A stretch of 64,000 nucleotides of DNA from Gallionellaceae bacterium (GTDB taxonomy: Bacteria; Pseudomonadota; Gammaproteobacteria; Burkholderiales; Thiobacillaceae), in contig JAQTLN010000002.1 of NCBI GenBank assembly GCA_028714875.1, forward strand, positions 1 through 64,000, written 5' to 3'. Shown here one piece after another: positions 55,701 to 64,000 of this stretch. Position 1 is the first letter of the stretch; each line of letters starts with the position of its first letter. A program made the position numbers and the translations under genes. The notes under the pieces are model-generated. The model was given only the letters and a program-made list of their open reading frames with translations. It did not search any database and was not told the DNA's origin.

Positions 55701-58700
55701 AACGCGGGCGGCAATTACCAGCTCCATTTCATCGTCGACGTGGCCAGAGACAGCTACCCCGTGCCGCTCACCCCCGTGCAGCCGACCGGCTCGCTGATCT
55801 ACGACCCGGCTCAGAACGGCGTCTTCCATGTCGCGGGCGACGAGGACGACTACACCTTGGAAGTCGAAGGCGGCCAGGTGCTGACACTGGTTCTTTCCAC
55901 TGACGCTACCGTCCTCGGCAAAGTCAGTCTGTGGCGCGACGACGGCGCGGGCAATCTCGTGCTCCTCGACGAAGCCTGGGCGCCTGGCCAAGGCCAGGAT
56001 GCCGTTTTGCAGACAGTGGCCATCGATACCACCGCCACCTATGTGCTGCGCGCGCGCGCCGATGTCGGCGCGGGTGGCTACCAATTGCAGGCGCTGCTCA
56101 ACGCCGCTCGTGAAATGGAAATGCCGGGGACGTCCGGCGGCAACGACATACAAGCCGACGCCGAGAACTTCAATGGCGGCTTCATCAGCCTGGTCGGCGC
56201 GGCCAGCCGCGGCGCGGTGCGCGGCGAACTCGCGGCGGCCGACGAAGACTGGTACAGCTTCACCCTGCAAGCCGGCGAAAGCAGCACGCTCACCCTGTCG
56301 CGCGACAACCGCGCGGCGCCCGGCAACGTGCAACTGGAGTTGTACGACGCCGGCGGCAACCTGATCGCCAGTGGCGCCGGCGATTCCCTCACCCTCGATC
56401 GCTACATCAAGGACTTCAAGGCGTCCACGACCGCCACCTTCTATGCCCGCGTCACCGGGGAAGCGACCGGCTACAGCCTGCTGGTCATGCGCAATACCGA
56501 GTTCAACCTGGGTATTTCCGGCCAGGCTCAGGATATTTCGGCCAGCAACAGCGTCCTCGGCGGCTTCACGGCCACTTCCGGCGGTGCCGTCGTTGTCGGC
56601 GGCGCCGGCATCCGTGTGGCCGTGCTCAATGGTTCTTACTCCAGTGGCGTGGTCACGCAGCTCAACGACGACAGCTATTTCAATTTCAGCGCCAGCCTGG
56701 TGGGCGCGGCCGACATCGACACCCTGGCCGAGCTGTCTCAATACGACGTGGTGGTGATCGGCGACCAGTCCTCTCATGCCGCGCTGGCAAGCGTCGCGCC
56801 GGCATTGCGCCAGTGGGTGGAAGGCGGCGGCGCGGTGGTCGGCACCGGCTGGCTGACTTTTGCCGCCGGCAGCGCCACCGGCACGCCGGTGGCCGACATC
56901 GACGCCATCATTCCGGTCGATACCTCGAGTTACTACCAGTATCAGTACTACCCCCTCATCAACATCACGGTCAGCGACCATCCGGTGACCGCCGGAATCA
57001 GCGATTTCTACCCGGACTACTACACCAATGACACCGCCGGCGCGGATGCCTGGGGCACCGTGCTCGGCTACGCGAACGGCAGGCCCGCCATCGTGGTGGG
57101 GCAGGTCGGCGCTGGGCGCAGCGTCTATCTCAGCCCGTCCTACACCGATTCCCCGGGTTCGCTGCAAAGCGGCTTTGCCGACCGCCTGCTGGAACAGGCC
57201 GTGGCCTGGGCCGCCGCCCGAGGCGACAGCTACACCTTCGTCGCCAATCTGGGCGACCCCCTGGTGATCGATACCCGCACGCCGGGCGACGGCGCGGGTG
57301 AGCCCGGCAACACGCTGGATGTCGCGGTCACGCTGTACGACCCGAACGGCAATATCGTGCCGGCGGGCAGTTACAGCGAAACCTCGCCGGATACCCGCAA
57401 CGTCCATATCGAATACAGCGCCGCCTTGGGCGGCATCTACCGCGTCGAAGTGCGCGCGCGGAACCAGACCAGCGGCGCCTATCTGCTCACGGTTTCCGGC
57501 AGCACCGCCCATCTCGACCACACCCCGCCGATCGTGGCGACCAGCAGCATCAGCGAGGGCGACATCATTCCGCCCGGCGCTTTCACCTACAGCGCCACCT
57601 TCAATGAAGAACTCGCCAGCCTGGGCCTGGGCGCCGACGATGTGGTGCTGACCAACAGCGACACCGGCGCGACCATTCCGTTGGCGACCGACGGCTTCAA
57701 CTATGACCCGGTCGGCGGCACGCTGACGCTGAACTACAGCCATCTGGCGGAAGGCAATTACCGCCTCGCGCTGGTGTCCGGCGACAGCGGTTTCCGCGAC
57801 ACCCAGGGCAATCCGCTCGACGGCAATGGCGACGGTTTCGGCGGCGACGACTACGTGGTCAACTTCCGCGTCGACACGGTCGGCGCGACGCCGCTGCAAG
57901 CCATGCGGGCCATCGCCCCGGCCGGTTCCCTGGTGTTCGACCCGCCCGCCGCCGGCAATCTGTACGGTGTCGGCGATGTCGACGATTTCACCATCACTCT
58001 CGACGCCGGCCAGAAGGCCACTGTGCGCGTCACACCCGTGGCCGGGCTGCAAGCCCAGGTTGAACTGATCGGCTCCGATGGCGTCACCGTGCTGGGCAGC
58101 GCCAGCGCCGCCGCCGGTGAAACCGTGTTGTTGCAGAACGTGGCCATCGCCACCGCCGGTCAGTACACGGTGCGTATCAACAGCCTGGCCGGTGCCGGCA
58201 CTTACGAAACCCAGCTCGTGCTCAACGCGCAACTGGAAAACGAGTCCTGGAGCAGCAGCGACAACAGCGTCCGCGCCAACGCGGAAAACATCGACGCTTC
58301 CGCCATCGCCCTGGCCGGCAGCGCCGACCGTCTCGCCGTGCTCGGCCGCGTCTCCGCCGGCGGCAACGACTGGTATGGCTTCACCCTGGCCGCCGGCCAG
58401 TCGGTGAGTCTGGCCGCCACTCGCACCGACTTGCCCTCCGGCAGCGGCCTCAACCTGCGGTTCTATGATCCGGCCGGCGTCAAAATGGCCAACGGCATCC
58501 CCGATGCCGGCAATGTCGGCCAGTCGATCACGGGCTTCATCGCCCCGACGGCGGGCACCTACTATGCCCGGATCTCGTCCGCCAGCGATCTGCCCTACAG
58601 CTTGGTGGTTACCCGCTCCGCCGATTTCGGTCTGGAAACCCGCGTCGGAATTCAGGACATCTCGGCCACCGGCCAGGTGCTCGGCGCACTGGGCGGCGCC

Positions 58701-61700
58701 GGCGCCGGGTTCGGCACCAGCGGCGACATCCGCGTGGCGGTGCTCAATAGCGGCAATGCCGGCCAGGTGGTGAGCCAGCTCAACGACGACAGCTATTTCA
58801 ACTTCACCGCCACTTCGGTGGGCGCCGCCGACATCGACACGCTCGCCGAACTCTACAACTACGACGTCGTGGTGATCGGCGACCAGTCCAGCCGCGCGGC
58901 CCTGACGACCATCGCCCCGGTCCTGCGGCAATGGGTGGAAGGCGGCGGCGGCGTCGTCGGCGCCGGCTGGATCGCCTACGCGGCGGGTGTCGAAACCGGC
59001 GCGCCCCTCGCCGACATCAACGCCATCCTGCCGGTGGACAGCGGCAGCCGCACCTACAACTACGGCGCGACACTGAGCATCACCAATTCAACGCACCCGG
59101 TCACCCGGGGCGTGGTCGATTTCGCCGTGCCCTATTACACGGAACTGCCTCCGGGCGGCGTCGACATGATCGGCGCCCAGACGCTGGCCACGTCCGGCGG
59201 CTATGCGGCGGTGGTCGTGGGCGAGCCGGGCGCGGGGCGCAGCGTCTACCTCGGCCCGGTCTATACCGATTCCCCCGGCGGCTTTGCCACTGGCAACGCC
59301 GACCGTCTCCTGGAACAGGCGGTTGCCTGGGCGGCGGGCGACCGCTCCGACCGCTACACCTTCCAGGCCACCGCCGGCCAGGAACTCAGCATCAGCACCA
59401 CCACTCCCGGTGATGGCGCCGGTGAGCCGGTGAATCTGCTCGATGCGCGCATCGAGGTCTATGACGAGAGCGGCGCCCTGGTCGCCGGCGACGACAACGG
59501 CGCGGCCGACGGCCGCAACGCCCACCTCGTCTTCACGCCCGCGACTTCGGGCCTTTACGAGGTTCGTGTCATCGCCGCCGGCACCACGCCGGAGACGGCG
59601 CGCGGCGATTACCTCCTGCAAATCGTGGGCGCCAATAGCGATGTCGCCCTGAATGCCAGGCCGCTGGTGGTCGCGTCCAATCCGGTCGCGGGCACGAACT
59701 TCATCGCCCCGCCCACGAGCGTCATCCTGACCTTCTCGGAAGCCATCCTGGCTTCGTCGCTGTCGGGCTCCGACCTGGTGCTGGACAACGGCGCCAGCGC
59801 CACCGACTACACCATACTCGATGGCCGCGCCATCGAGTTCCACGTCAACCTCGCCAACACCGAGGGCACCTTCAATTTCAGCCTCGCGGATGGCGCGGTT
59901 AGTGACCTGCAAGGCCGGCCCAACGTCGCCTTCAGCAGCTTCTTCACGGTGGATCACAGCGGCCCGCGAGTGGTGGCCGAGTCTCCGGACAGCGACGCCG
60001 CGTTCAACCATATCGACCTCACCTTCAACGAAGCCATCGACCCGGCCACGGTCAGCGTGGCCGACATCGCCAGCTTCACCGGCCCGAGCGGCGCCAGCCT
60101 GCTCGATCAGAACGTCGCCGTCAGCGTGGTCAGCGGCAACATCCTGCGGGTGACGTTCACCAACCAATATGCGGAAGGCGACTACACCCTGGTGCTCAGC
60201 CCGACCCTGAACGATCTGGTCGGCAACGCCATGAATCAGGACGGCAACGGCGTCAATGGCGAAACCGCCACGGATGGCTACACAGCCGTGGTTCACGTCA
60301 ATTCCGTCGACCTGATCGCGCCCGTGGTCACCGCGCCCGCCAGCGCCAACTTCGGCCAAAGCATCACGGTGAGCTGGGTCGGCCACAACGACCTGTCCGC
60401 GCCGGCCACCGCCAACTGGTATGACTACGTCGTCCTGTCCCAGAACGCCGTGTTTGGCGATGGCGACGACAGCTACATCGCCTACCGTTATCCCGGCGCG
60501 CAGCCGCTCGCGGGGCACACTGATTACAACGCCAGCGTCAGTTTCACCCTGCCGCAGACCCAGACCTTGACCGAAGGCACCTGGTATCTGTTCGTGCATT
60601 CCGACCAGGGCAACTCCCAGGCCGAGGCAAACAACGGCAACAACGTCAGCGCGGCCATGCCGATCGAACTGACCTACGGCAATCGGCCCGACCTGATCGT
60701 CTCCGCGCTGGACGTGATCGCCACGCCGCAAATGGAATCCGGCGCCAGCGTCACGCTGACCTGGACCGACACGAACGCTGGCAATGGGGTCATGAACGGT
60801 TACTTCTACGACCGCGTCAATGTCTACAACACTTCCACCAATACCAACCTTGGCGACTACGACTACTGGTACGACGGCCGTAACCTGGCCGACAACATCG
60901 CCGCCGGCGGCGGCATCGACCGGAGTGCCACCATTACTCTGCCGGATGGCCTCAGCGCGGTCGGCGATCTGCGTTTCACCGTCACCACGGATGTCTACAA
61001 CCATGTCTTCGAGCGCACCGCGGCGGGCGCGAACGGCGAGAACAACAACTCGACCAACGTGGTCAGGAACGCCACGCTGGCGGCCTACGCCGACCTGCGT
61101 GTGGATAGCCTGACGGCGACGCCGAGCAATCCGGAAACCGGCTCGACCCTGCACATCGCCTGGACCGATGGCAACCACGGCACCAACGCCACCGAGGCCA
61201 ACTTCTACGACCGCGTGCGTGTGGTGAACACCAGCACCGGCACCACCCTGCTGGACAACTGGCAGCATTACACCGGCGCCGTCATCGCGGCGGGCGGCAG
61301 CATCGATCGTAGCTACGATTTCCGCATTCCCGACGGCCCGAGCGGCGTCGGCGTGCTGCAAGTCAGCATCACGTCCGACGTCAACGGCAACGTCTATGAA
61401 TACCTGGTGGGCATCGACGCCGAGGCCAACAACGACGCCACCACCTCGGTGACTTCCACCCTGGCCATGTACCCCGACCTCCAGGTGCAGAACCTGGCGA
61501 TCAACCCGTCCAGCCCGCATTCGAGCGAGCAGGTGACGATTACCTGGGATGACGTCAACAGCGGCAATCTGGACAGCGCCGGCTACAGCAACCTGATCCA
61601 GGTCTACAACAACACGACCGGCACCTACCACGTCTCCAGCGCCATCGCGGTGGCGGGTGTGGCGGCCGGCGGCAGCGCGGCGCGCAGCTTCAGTTTCACC

Positions 61701-64000
61701 CTGCCGGACGGCAATGCCGGGGTCGGCAATCTGAGCATCAGCATCAGCAACGACTACTACACCCAGGTTTACGAATACAACCCGAGCGGCACCGCCGAAA
61801 CCAACAACGGCGCCAGCATCAGCGCCAGTTCCAGCATCGCGCCCTATCCCGACCTGGTCGTCAGCGGCCTTGCGGTGACCCCGGACAGCGGCTTGCAGTC
61901 CGGCGGCGTCATGCACATCGTCTGGAACGACAACAACGTCGGCACCCTGGCGGCGGATTCTTCCTGGTACGACCTGGTGCAGGTGGTGAACACCCGTACC
62001 GGCCAGACCCTGCTGTCCACCACCGTCTACCACGACGCCGCCATCCAGGGCGGCGTGGCCGCCGCCGGCAGCCTGGCGCGTTCCTATGACTACACCCTGC
62101 CCGATGGCGATTCCGGCGTCGGCGACATGCGGGTCAGCATCACCACCGACTACTACAACCACCAGTACGAGTACAACGCGGGCGGCACCGGCAACAGCAA
62201 CAACAGCGCCAGCGCCACCGTGGCCGCGAGCCTCGCGCCCTACGCCGACCTGCAAGTGCGGAACCTCGCGGCCACGCCTTCCACCCTGCTGACCGGCGAG
62301 GTCATGCACATCACCTGGAATGACGCCAATAGCGGCAATCTGGCGGCGAGCGCCAATTGGTATGACCGCGTCGTGGTACTCAACACCACGACCGGCGCGA
62401 CGCTGCTCGACACCACCGTCTATCACAACGCCGGCAGCGAACTGTCCGTGGCGGCCGGCGCCAGCCTGGCGCGCGCCTACGATTTCACACTGCCCAACGG
62501 CACCGCCAGTGTCGGCAATCTGCAAATCACCGTTACCGCCGACACTTACAACTACCAGTACGAACACGACGGCGTCATTCCCAATGGCGGCGAGAGCAAC
62601 AACAGCGCCAGCACCACGGCCAGCGCGAGCATCGCGCCCTACGCCGACCTGCAAGTACAGAACCTGGTGGCGACCCCCTCCAGCCTGCTCACCGGCGGCG
62701 TCATGGCGATCACCTGGAATGACGTCAATAGCGGCAACCTGGCGGCGGGCGCCAACTGGTACGACCGCATCGTCGTGCTCAACACCAGCACCGGCGCGAC
62801 CCTGCTCGACACCACCCTGTACCACAATGCCGCCAGTGAAGGCGGTGTGGCGGCCGGCGCCAGCCTGGCGCGGGCCTGGAACTTCACCTTGCCGAACGGC
62901 GATGCCGCTGTCGGCAATCTGCAAATCACGGTGACCACCGACGCCTACAACTACCAATACGAGTACAACCCGGGCGGCACCGGCGAGAGCAACAACAGCG
63001 CCGTCACCAGCGCCAGCGCGACCCTGGCGCCCTATGCCGACCTGCAAGTCACGGGCCTGTTGATCGGCCCGGCCACACCGCATTCCGGCGACGTGGTGAC
63101 GATCTCCTGGAACGACAGCAATACCGGCAATGGCGCCGCGAGCGCCTCCTTCTACGACTACCTGCGGGTACGCAATACCGATACCGGCGAGTGGCTGTAC
63201 TCCACCACCCTCTATTACGACGCCAACACCCAGGGCAGCATCGCCGTCGGCGGCGCGCTCGCCCGTAGCGCCAGCTTCACCCTGCCGCAGGGCACGCGCG
63301 GCGTCGGCAACCTGGAAGTGACGGTCAGCAGTGACTGGTACAACCAGGTGTACGAACGCAACAACCTCGGCACGGGCGAGAGCAACAACACCACGGTGGC
63401 CAACGCCGCTTCCAGCATCGCGGACTACGCCGACCTGCGCGCGCGCAACCTCGCGCTGACACCGACCAGCTTCACCTCCGGCGCCAGCGTCACCCTGAAC
63501 TGGGAAACCTACAACGATGGCTTGGCGGCCAGCGCCGCCTCGTTCTACGACCGCGTCATGGTGGTGAACCAGACGACCGGCGAGACCCTGGTCAACACCT
63601 GGGTCTACTACGACCAGGCCAGCGGCGGTTCCCTCAACGCCGGGGAAGCCCGTGCCCGTTCCTACAGTTTCAACCTGCCGCAAGGCACGCGCGGCGCCGG
63701 TAATCTGCTGATCACGGTGGATGCCGACATCGGCAACTACGTGTTCGAGTACAACGCCGGCGGCACCGGCGAGAGCAACAACAGCGCCAGCCTCGCCGCG
63801 ACTTCCGGGCTGGCTCCGTACCCCGACCTGACCGTGAGCGACATCCAGGCACCCGGCAGCGCGTTGGCCGGACGTTCGACGCAGGTGTCCTGGACGGTCG
63901 CCAACCTGGGCGACCTGGCCGCCACCGGCGCCTGGTCGGAACAGGTCTGGCTGTCGAACGACGCGGTCATCGGCGGCGATCAGTTGCTCGGCACCTTCTA
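49794..64000 (+). CDS. Giant LEPR-XLL repeat surface protein (partial, runs off the window)
   Basis: The ATG at 49794, after GAGGAGG, opens a frame with no stop to the end: at least 4,735 residues. LEPRLLMSAD (residues 53-62) is the LEPR-XLL signature of very large exported proteins. Modules by base: PPC/beta domains to 50700; GATase-like domain 1 (50850-51410); PPC and Ig-like pair with DxDxDG-type calcium loops (51410-52360); PPC (to 52750); a jelly-roll-like domain (52880-53370); discoidin-like F5/8C (53400-53840); GATase-like domains 2, 3 and 4 near 54170, 56600 and 58720, each followed by PPC-Ig-Ig-PPC; then about ten CARDB-like repeats of some 130 residues from 60300 to the end. No Cys is seen. 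The GATase-like copies lack the nucleophile Cys, so they are probably structural. Likely a secreted adhesin or sheath protein; the secretion signal should be at the C-terminus outside the window. Confidence 0.92.
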   Translation, partial: MIAMPKFFAGNKVNPNVFQAAISRFFKRAWTDKGVGGKAEMPPQRRKILFESLEPRLLMSADFNPVAPLGSLIHQSSFSGNFAAAGSDVSYTLALDASQKISVLFGPQDGGIDASILLYAPGAVPGVDAPLNSALASGPGSMVLLDSEVGAAAGDYTLVLHDNAGSGNFNADIFLNATVESEAVGGASNDLVAAAQSLAPSELALAGGGQRYGLVGELQAGNDDYFKLHLQAGDILDFALNSPAAGISLELLSSGGTPIALGEAAGGDTVAIRNYLAVADGDIALRVSGPNAGQYALVATRNISLALSGAQGGGGQDISQTRAVLGNSTLGVSASRGAFLRSAVAGAPWGNTTDETAMDVAFGGGNWDALRFETVNVADLLARHSFLFLEGSDSNANELEAFLNSNMTLLQDWVARGNTLFINAGPNEGDGMSYGFGGVNLRYADYGGTATIVAPAHPIFQGPNLPVVATYTGGSFSHASVNGGGITPLLIDNSGGDAVLAEKQWGQGRVMFGGMTTINFHGPQPQATNLLDNILVYMQSQVVKGGNYSFSADAGVELTLSTATPGDAAGDPANTLDPRIEVYGPSGGLVASDLSSALDGHNALLTFTTTDAGVYSVRVLSESGMGDYVLRVGGGITGTTTPPRVMAASIADGAALNAFPASLVLTFSEALDLSTVQATDLTVNGQAAAGFTVLDARRVSFDLSGLDTGDGVYDVAVASAAFADLQGEGNVAFNLTFSFDTTGPSVIGGTPTEGGILAFGNNSLSFSFDEALDPLNLGMEDVQLYSVMTNSGIDAQNFYYDSGSHTVTVDYPALAEGNYIVTLFSNSTAFRDSLGNLLNNGADQIIHFSVDSDSQAYPTPLDAQRPLGSLIYDPSGTGAFHATGDVDDFTLELDGGQTLSTALFPQDPTFRGRIEVLDPYGNNLTDAYGNSEFDAAGLGATAVLNLLPVLDTGTYTIRVTSLEGAGRYELGVLLNAAAEAEMLGFGGNNDLGSAQAIDAAFIDLGNGARRAAAFGNLAAGSGMPATVISEDFNNGLGNWTTFSDNPDASIYQDGWGHNGGSNSLYMQGDYNNYQPALTEAVWNVDLSGLDNATLSYWIEQHNEQVQPFAGAYVDHANADGVSVSMDGSTWIPVYDQPSDASGNWNQHQIDLGAALAGSGLAVGDIRFIKFQQYSDAGFNPDWAYLDDLAITTWVPNMWLPTDISASGVDYSGGLNLLANGQVPALESDFNGPGSVYWFGHENGGGDPLYFQYDLGGLVRVQDLLLSLDNNDNYVVDYSVDGVNWQTLVVVPEWAGNSAYGMDTFSTRAGNAQYDSNVDFTPVQARYLRISAESGDGAYAVAEMRVLGENQDWYSVDLSAGDHASFVVAGQTGDLRVDLFDALGNPLATGSADASNSDAAIRDFLATADATYFVRVSGARPGDYNLVVSNNSAFEREANDSIGQAQDIGVTGRVLGHASGIIRVAILDSSNNAWQLRDQLNDSRWDGNADINFPIHAEIVNLSQIDTLAELNAYNVVFIGNYNSHGDLVTLAPLLRQWVEAGGGLIASAPLIEQAGANYGAPIADIDAIVPVDTTGYASTSWHYTDLTITDGGHPITQGVANFYVYGTEPATPDAGASVLATYVGTPAVVVGTPGHGRGVYLAPFYISSSSELSYGDADRLVEQAVMWAAGPQQDSYSIHARAGDILSIHTQTPGDGPGEPVNDLDPFISVYAPDGSLIASDDNSLDGRNAMLLVPVASDGTYTIVVSALNGRGDYTLTVDGASGAQADFVVSATQPALDSDLATFPASYRVTLSAQVLLGSVDAGDLTVNGIPADSVTVLDGNTLLFGIAGANVGESLYQVHIDAGALQSVSGAAIQAFDGSFNTDATPPQVASTSQPDWALVSTDPLTIGVTFSEAMDSAGLGAEDVTLVDSHGISHAVANFTYDSLGHSAEISFASLPEGDYTLTLRSNASGFRDRAGLLLDGDADGNAGGNYQLHFIVDVARDSYPVPLTPVQPTGSLIYDPAQNGVFHVAGDEDDYTLEVEGGQVLTLVLSTDATVLGKVSLWRDDGAGNLVLLDEAWAPGQGQDAVLQTVAIDTTATYVLRARADVGAGGYQLQALLNAAREMEMPGTSGGNDIQADAENFNGGFISLVGAASRGAVRGELAAADEDWYSFTLQAGESSTLTLSRDNRAAPGNVQLELYDAGGNLIASGAGDSLTLDRYIKDFKASTTATFYARVTGEATGYSLLVMRNTEFNLGISGQAQDISASNSVLGGFTATSGGAVVVGGAGIRVAVLNGSYSSGVVTQLNDDSYFNFSASLVGAADIDTLAELSQYDVVVIGDQSSHAALASVAPALRQWVEGGGAVVGTGWLTFAAGSATGTPVADIDAIIPVDTSSYYQYQYYPLINITVSDHPVTAGISDFYPDYYTNDTAGADAWGTVLGYANGRPAIVVGQVGAGRSVYLSPSYTDSPGSLQSGFADRLLEQAVAWAAARGDSYTFVANLGDPLVIDTRTPGDGAGEPGNTLDVAVTLYDPNGNIVPAGSYSETSPDTRNVHIEYSAALGGIYRVEVRARNQTSGAYLLTVSGSTAHLDHTPPIVATSSISEGDIIPPGAFTYSATFNEELASLGLGADDVVLTNSDTGATIPLATDGFNYDPVGGTLTLNYSHLAEGNYRLALVSGDSGFRDTQGNPLDGNGDGFGGDDYVVNFRVDTVGATPLQAMRAIAPAGSLVFDPPAAGNLYGVGDVDDFTITLDAGQKATVRVTPVAGLQAQVELIGSDGVTVLGSASAAAGETVLLQNVAIATAGQYTVRINSLAGAGTYETQLVLNAQLENESWSSSDNSVRANAENIDASAIALAGSADRLAVLGRVSAGGNDWYGFTLAAGQSVSLAATRTDLPSGSGLNLRFYDPAGVKMANGIPDAGNVGQSITGFIAPTAGTYYARISSASDLPYSLVVTRSADFGLETRVGIQDISATGQVLGALGGAGAGFGTSGDIRVAVLNSGNAGQVVSQLNDDSYFNFTATSVGAADIDTLAELYNYDVVVIGDQSSRAALTTIAPVLRQWVEGGGGVVGAGWIAYAAGVETGAPLADINAILPVDSGSRTYNYGATLSITNSTHPVTRGVVDFAVPYYTELPPGGVDMIGAQTLATSGGYAAVVVGEPGAGRSVYLGPVYTDSPGGFATGNADRLLEQAVAWAAGDRSDRYTFQATAGQELSISTTTPGDGAGEPVNLLDARIEVYDESGALVAGDDNGAADGRNAHLVFTPATSGLYEVRVIAAGTTPETARGDYLLQIVGANSDVALNARPLVVASNPVAGTNFIAPPTSVILTFSEAILASSLSGSDLVLDNGASATDYTILDGRAIEFHVNLANTEGTFNFSLADGAVSDLQGRPNVAFSSFFTVDHSGPRVVAESPDSDAAFNHIDLTFNEAIDPATVSVADIASFTGPSGASLLDQNVAVSVVSGNILRVTFTNQYAEGDYTLVLSPTLNDLVGNAMNQDGNGVNGETATDGYTAVVHVNSVDLIAPVVTAPASANFGQSITVSWVGHNDLSAPATANWYDYVVLSQNAVFGDGDDSYIAYRYPGAQPLAGHTDYNASVSFTLPQTQTLTEGTWYLFVHSDQGNSQAEANNGNNVSAAMPIELTYGNRPDLIVSALDVIATPQMESGASVTLTWTDTNAGNGVMNGYFYDRVNVYNTSTNTNLGDYDYWYDGRNLADNIAAGGGIDRSATITLPDGLSAVGDLRFTVTTDVYNHVFERTAAGANGENNNSTNVVRNATLAAYADLRVDSLTATPSNPETGSTLHIAWTDGNHGTNATEANFYDRVRVVNTSTGTTLLDNWQHYTGAVIAAGGSIDRSYDFRIPDGPSGVGVLQVSITSDVNGNVYEYLVGIDAEANNDATTSVTSTLAMYPDLQVQNLAINPSSPHSSEQVTITWDDVNSGNLDSAGYSNLIQVYNNTTGTYHVSSAIAVAGVAAGGSAARSFSFTLPDGNAGVGNLSISISNDYYTQVYEYNPSGTAETNNGASISASSSIAPYPDLVVSGLAVTPDSGLQSGGVMHIVWNDNNVGTLAADSSWYDLVQVVNTRTGQTLLSTTVYHDAAIQGGVAAAGSLARSYDYTLPDGDSGVGDMRVSITTDYYNHQYEYNAGGTGNSNNSASATVAASLAPYADLQVRNLAATPSTLLTGEVMHITWNDANSGNLAASANWYDRVVVLNTTTGATLLDTTVYHNAGSELSVAAGASLARAYDFTLPNGTASVGNLQITVTADTYNYQYEHDGVIPNGGESNNSASTTASASIAPYADLQVQNLVATPSSLLTGGVMAITWNDVNSGNLAAGANWYDRIVVLNTSTGATLLDTTLYHNAASEGGVAAGASLARAWNFTLPNGDAAVGNLQITVTTDAYNYQYEYNPGGTGESNNSAVTSASATLAPYADLQVTGLLIGPATPHSGDVVTISWNDSNTGNGAASASFYDYLRVRNTDTGEWLYSTTLYYDANTQGSIAVGGALARSASFTLPQGTRGVGNLEVTVSSDWYNQVYERNNLGTGESNNTTVANAASSIADYADLRARNLALTPTSFTSGASVTLNWETYNDGLAASAASFYDRVMVVNQTTGETLVNTWVYYDQASGGSLNAGEARARSYSFNLPQGTRGAGNLLITVDADIGNYVFEYNAGGTGESNNSASLAATSGLAPYPDLTVSDIQAPGSALAGRSTQVSWTVANLGDLAATGAWSEQVWLSNDAVIGGDQLLGTF

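Noticed and set aside
53439-63683. Very long minus-strand open frames (1,830 and 1,531 codons), plus several of 300-540 codons from 49734 on
   Set aside because: They lie in codon register with the plus-strand giant gene, consist of low-complexity D/G/V/A/R-rich sequence without domains, and the plus frame translates into well-formed PPC, Ig and CARDB modules. They are GC-rich antisense shadows.

Overview
The window is GC-rich chromosomal DNA from a betaproteobacterium. Its gene content suggests a chemolithotrophic sulfur or iron oxidiser of the Thiobacillus/Sulfuricella/Sideroxydans kind. Evidence for this is an MtrA/MtrB-type decaheme cytochrome and porin pair, an extended arsenic locus, the cysE-isc-hsc iron-sulfur operon, a type IV pilus pilMNOPQ operon, and the PrsT/PrsR/PrsK regulatory set of the exosortase A (XrtA)/PEP-CTERM system. 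The genus is an inference; no rRNA or tRNA lies here.

Layout. 1-4790: end of an unidentified gene, a PAS-LuxR regulator with a cysteine-rich PAS domain, then mtrA and mtrB closed by a terminator. 4857-12300 (minus strand): a DsbD-like thiol/membrane protein and a metalloid locus reading arsR, two LMW-phosphatase-type arsenate reductases, acr3, an MBL-fold protein, a GDCCVxC protein, a tandem 185-bp repeat array, a DUF318/ArsP-type permease, an AhpD-like protein with a Cys tail, and a small thioredoxin. 12472-17749 (minus): DUF255 thioredoxin protein, retropepsin-like protease, dut, coaBC, nitroreductase-like protein, separated by a GTAGCGCCGGC palindromic repeat family. 17797-25583 (minus): prsT, prsR, prsK and a TIGR03013-type sugar transferase. 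25691-28632 (minus): conserved hypothetical and PBP1A, divergent from pilMNOPQ (28764-33793, plus). 34297-39195: leuA, a membrane cytochrome c, DUF2069, HugZ-like, wrbA, cysC. 39424-46442 (plus): cysE-iscRSUA-hscBA-fdx-iscX and a secreted hypothetical. 46470-48275 (minus): an orphan V-ATPase subunit I homologue.

48507-64000 looks like a cell-surface module. A small PEP-CTERM protein sits behind a good sigma-54 promoter, as expected if PrsR (a sigma-54 activator encoded 26 kb away) controls it. Next comes a 475-base leader with a GEMM/c-di-GMP-I-like riboswitch, a nine-codon leader ORF and an intrinsic terminator, and then one open reading frame of at least 4,735 codons that runs off the window. 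This is a giant LEPR-XLL surface protein built from pre-peptidase C-terminal (PPC), GATase-like, Ig-like, discoidin-like and about ten CARDB-like modules. Very long antisense ORFs on the other strand are codon-for-codon shadows of it.

Two themes recur. Several palindromic repeat families sit exactly at gene ends and in places supply stop codons or ribosome-binding sites. The 5' end of the permease gene together with such a repeat has been amplified into a head-to-tail array of translation-initiation cassettes; this array and the riboswitch-controlled giant adhesin are the most unusual things in the window.
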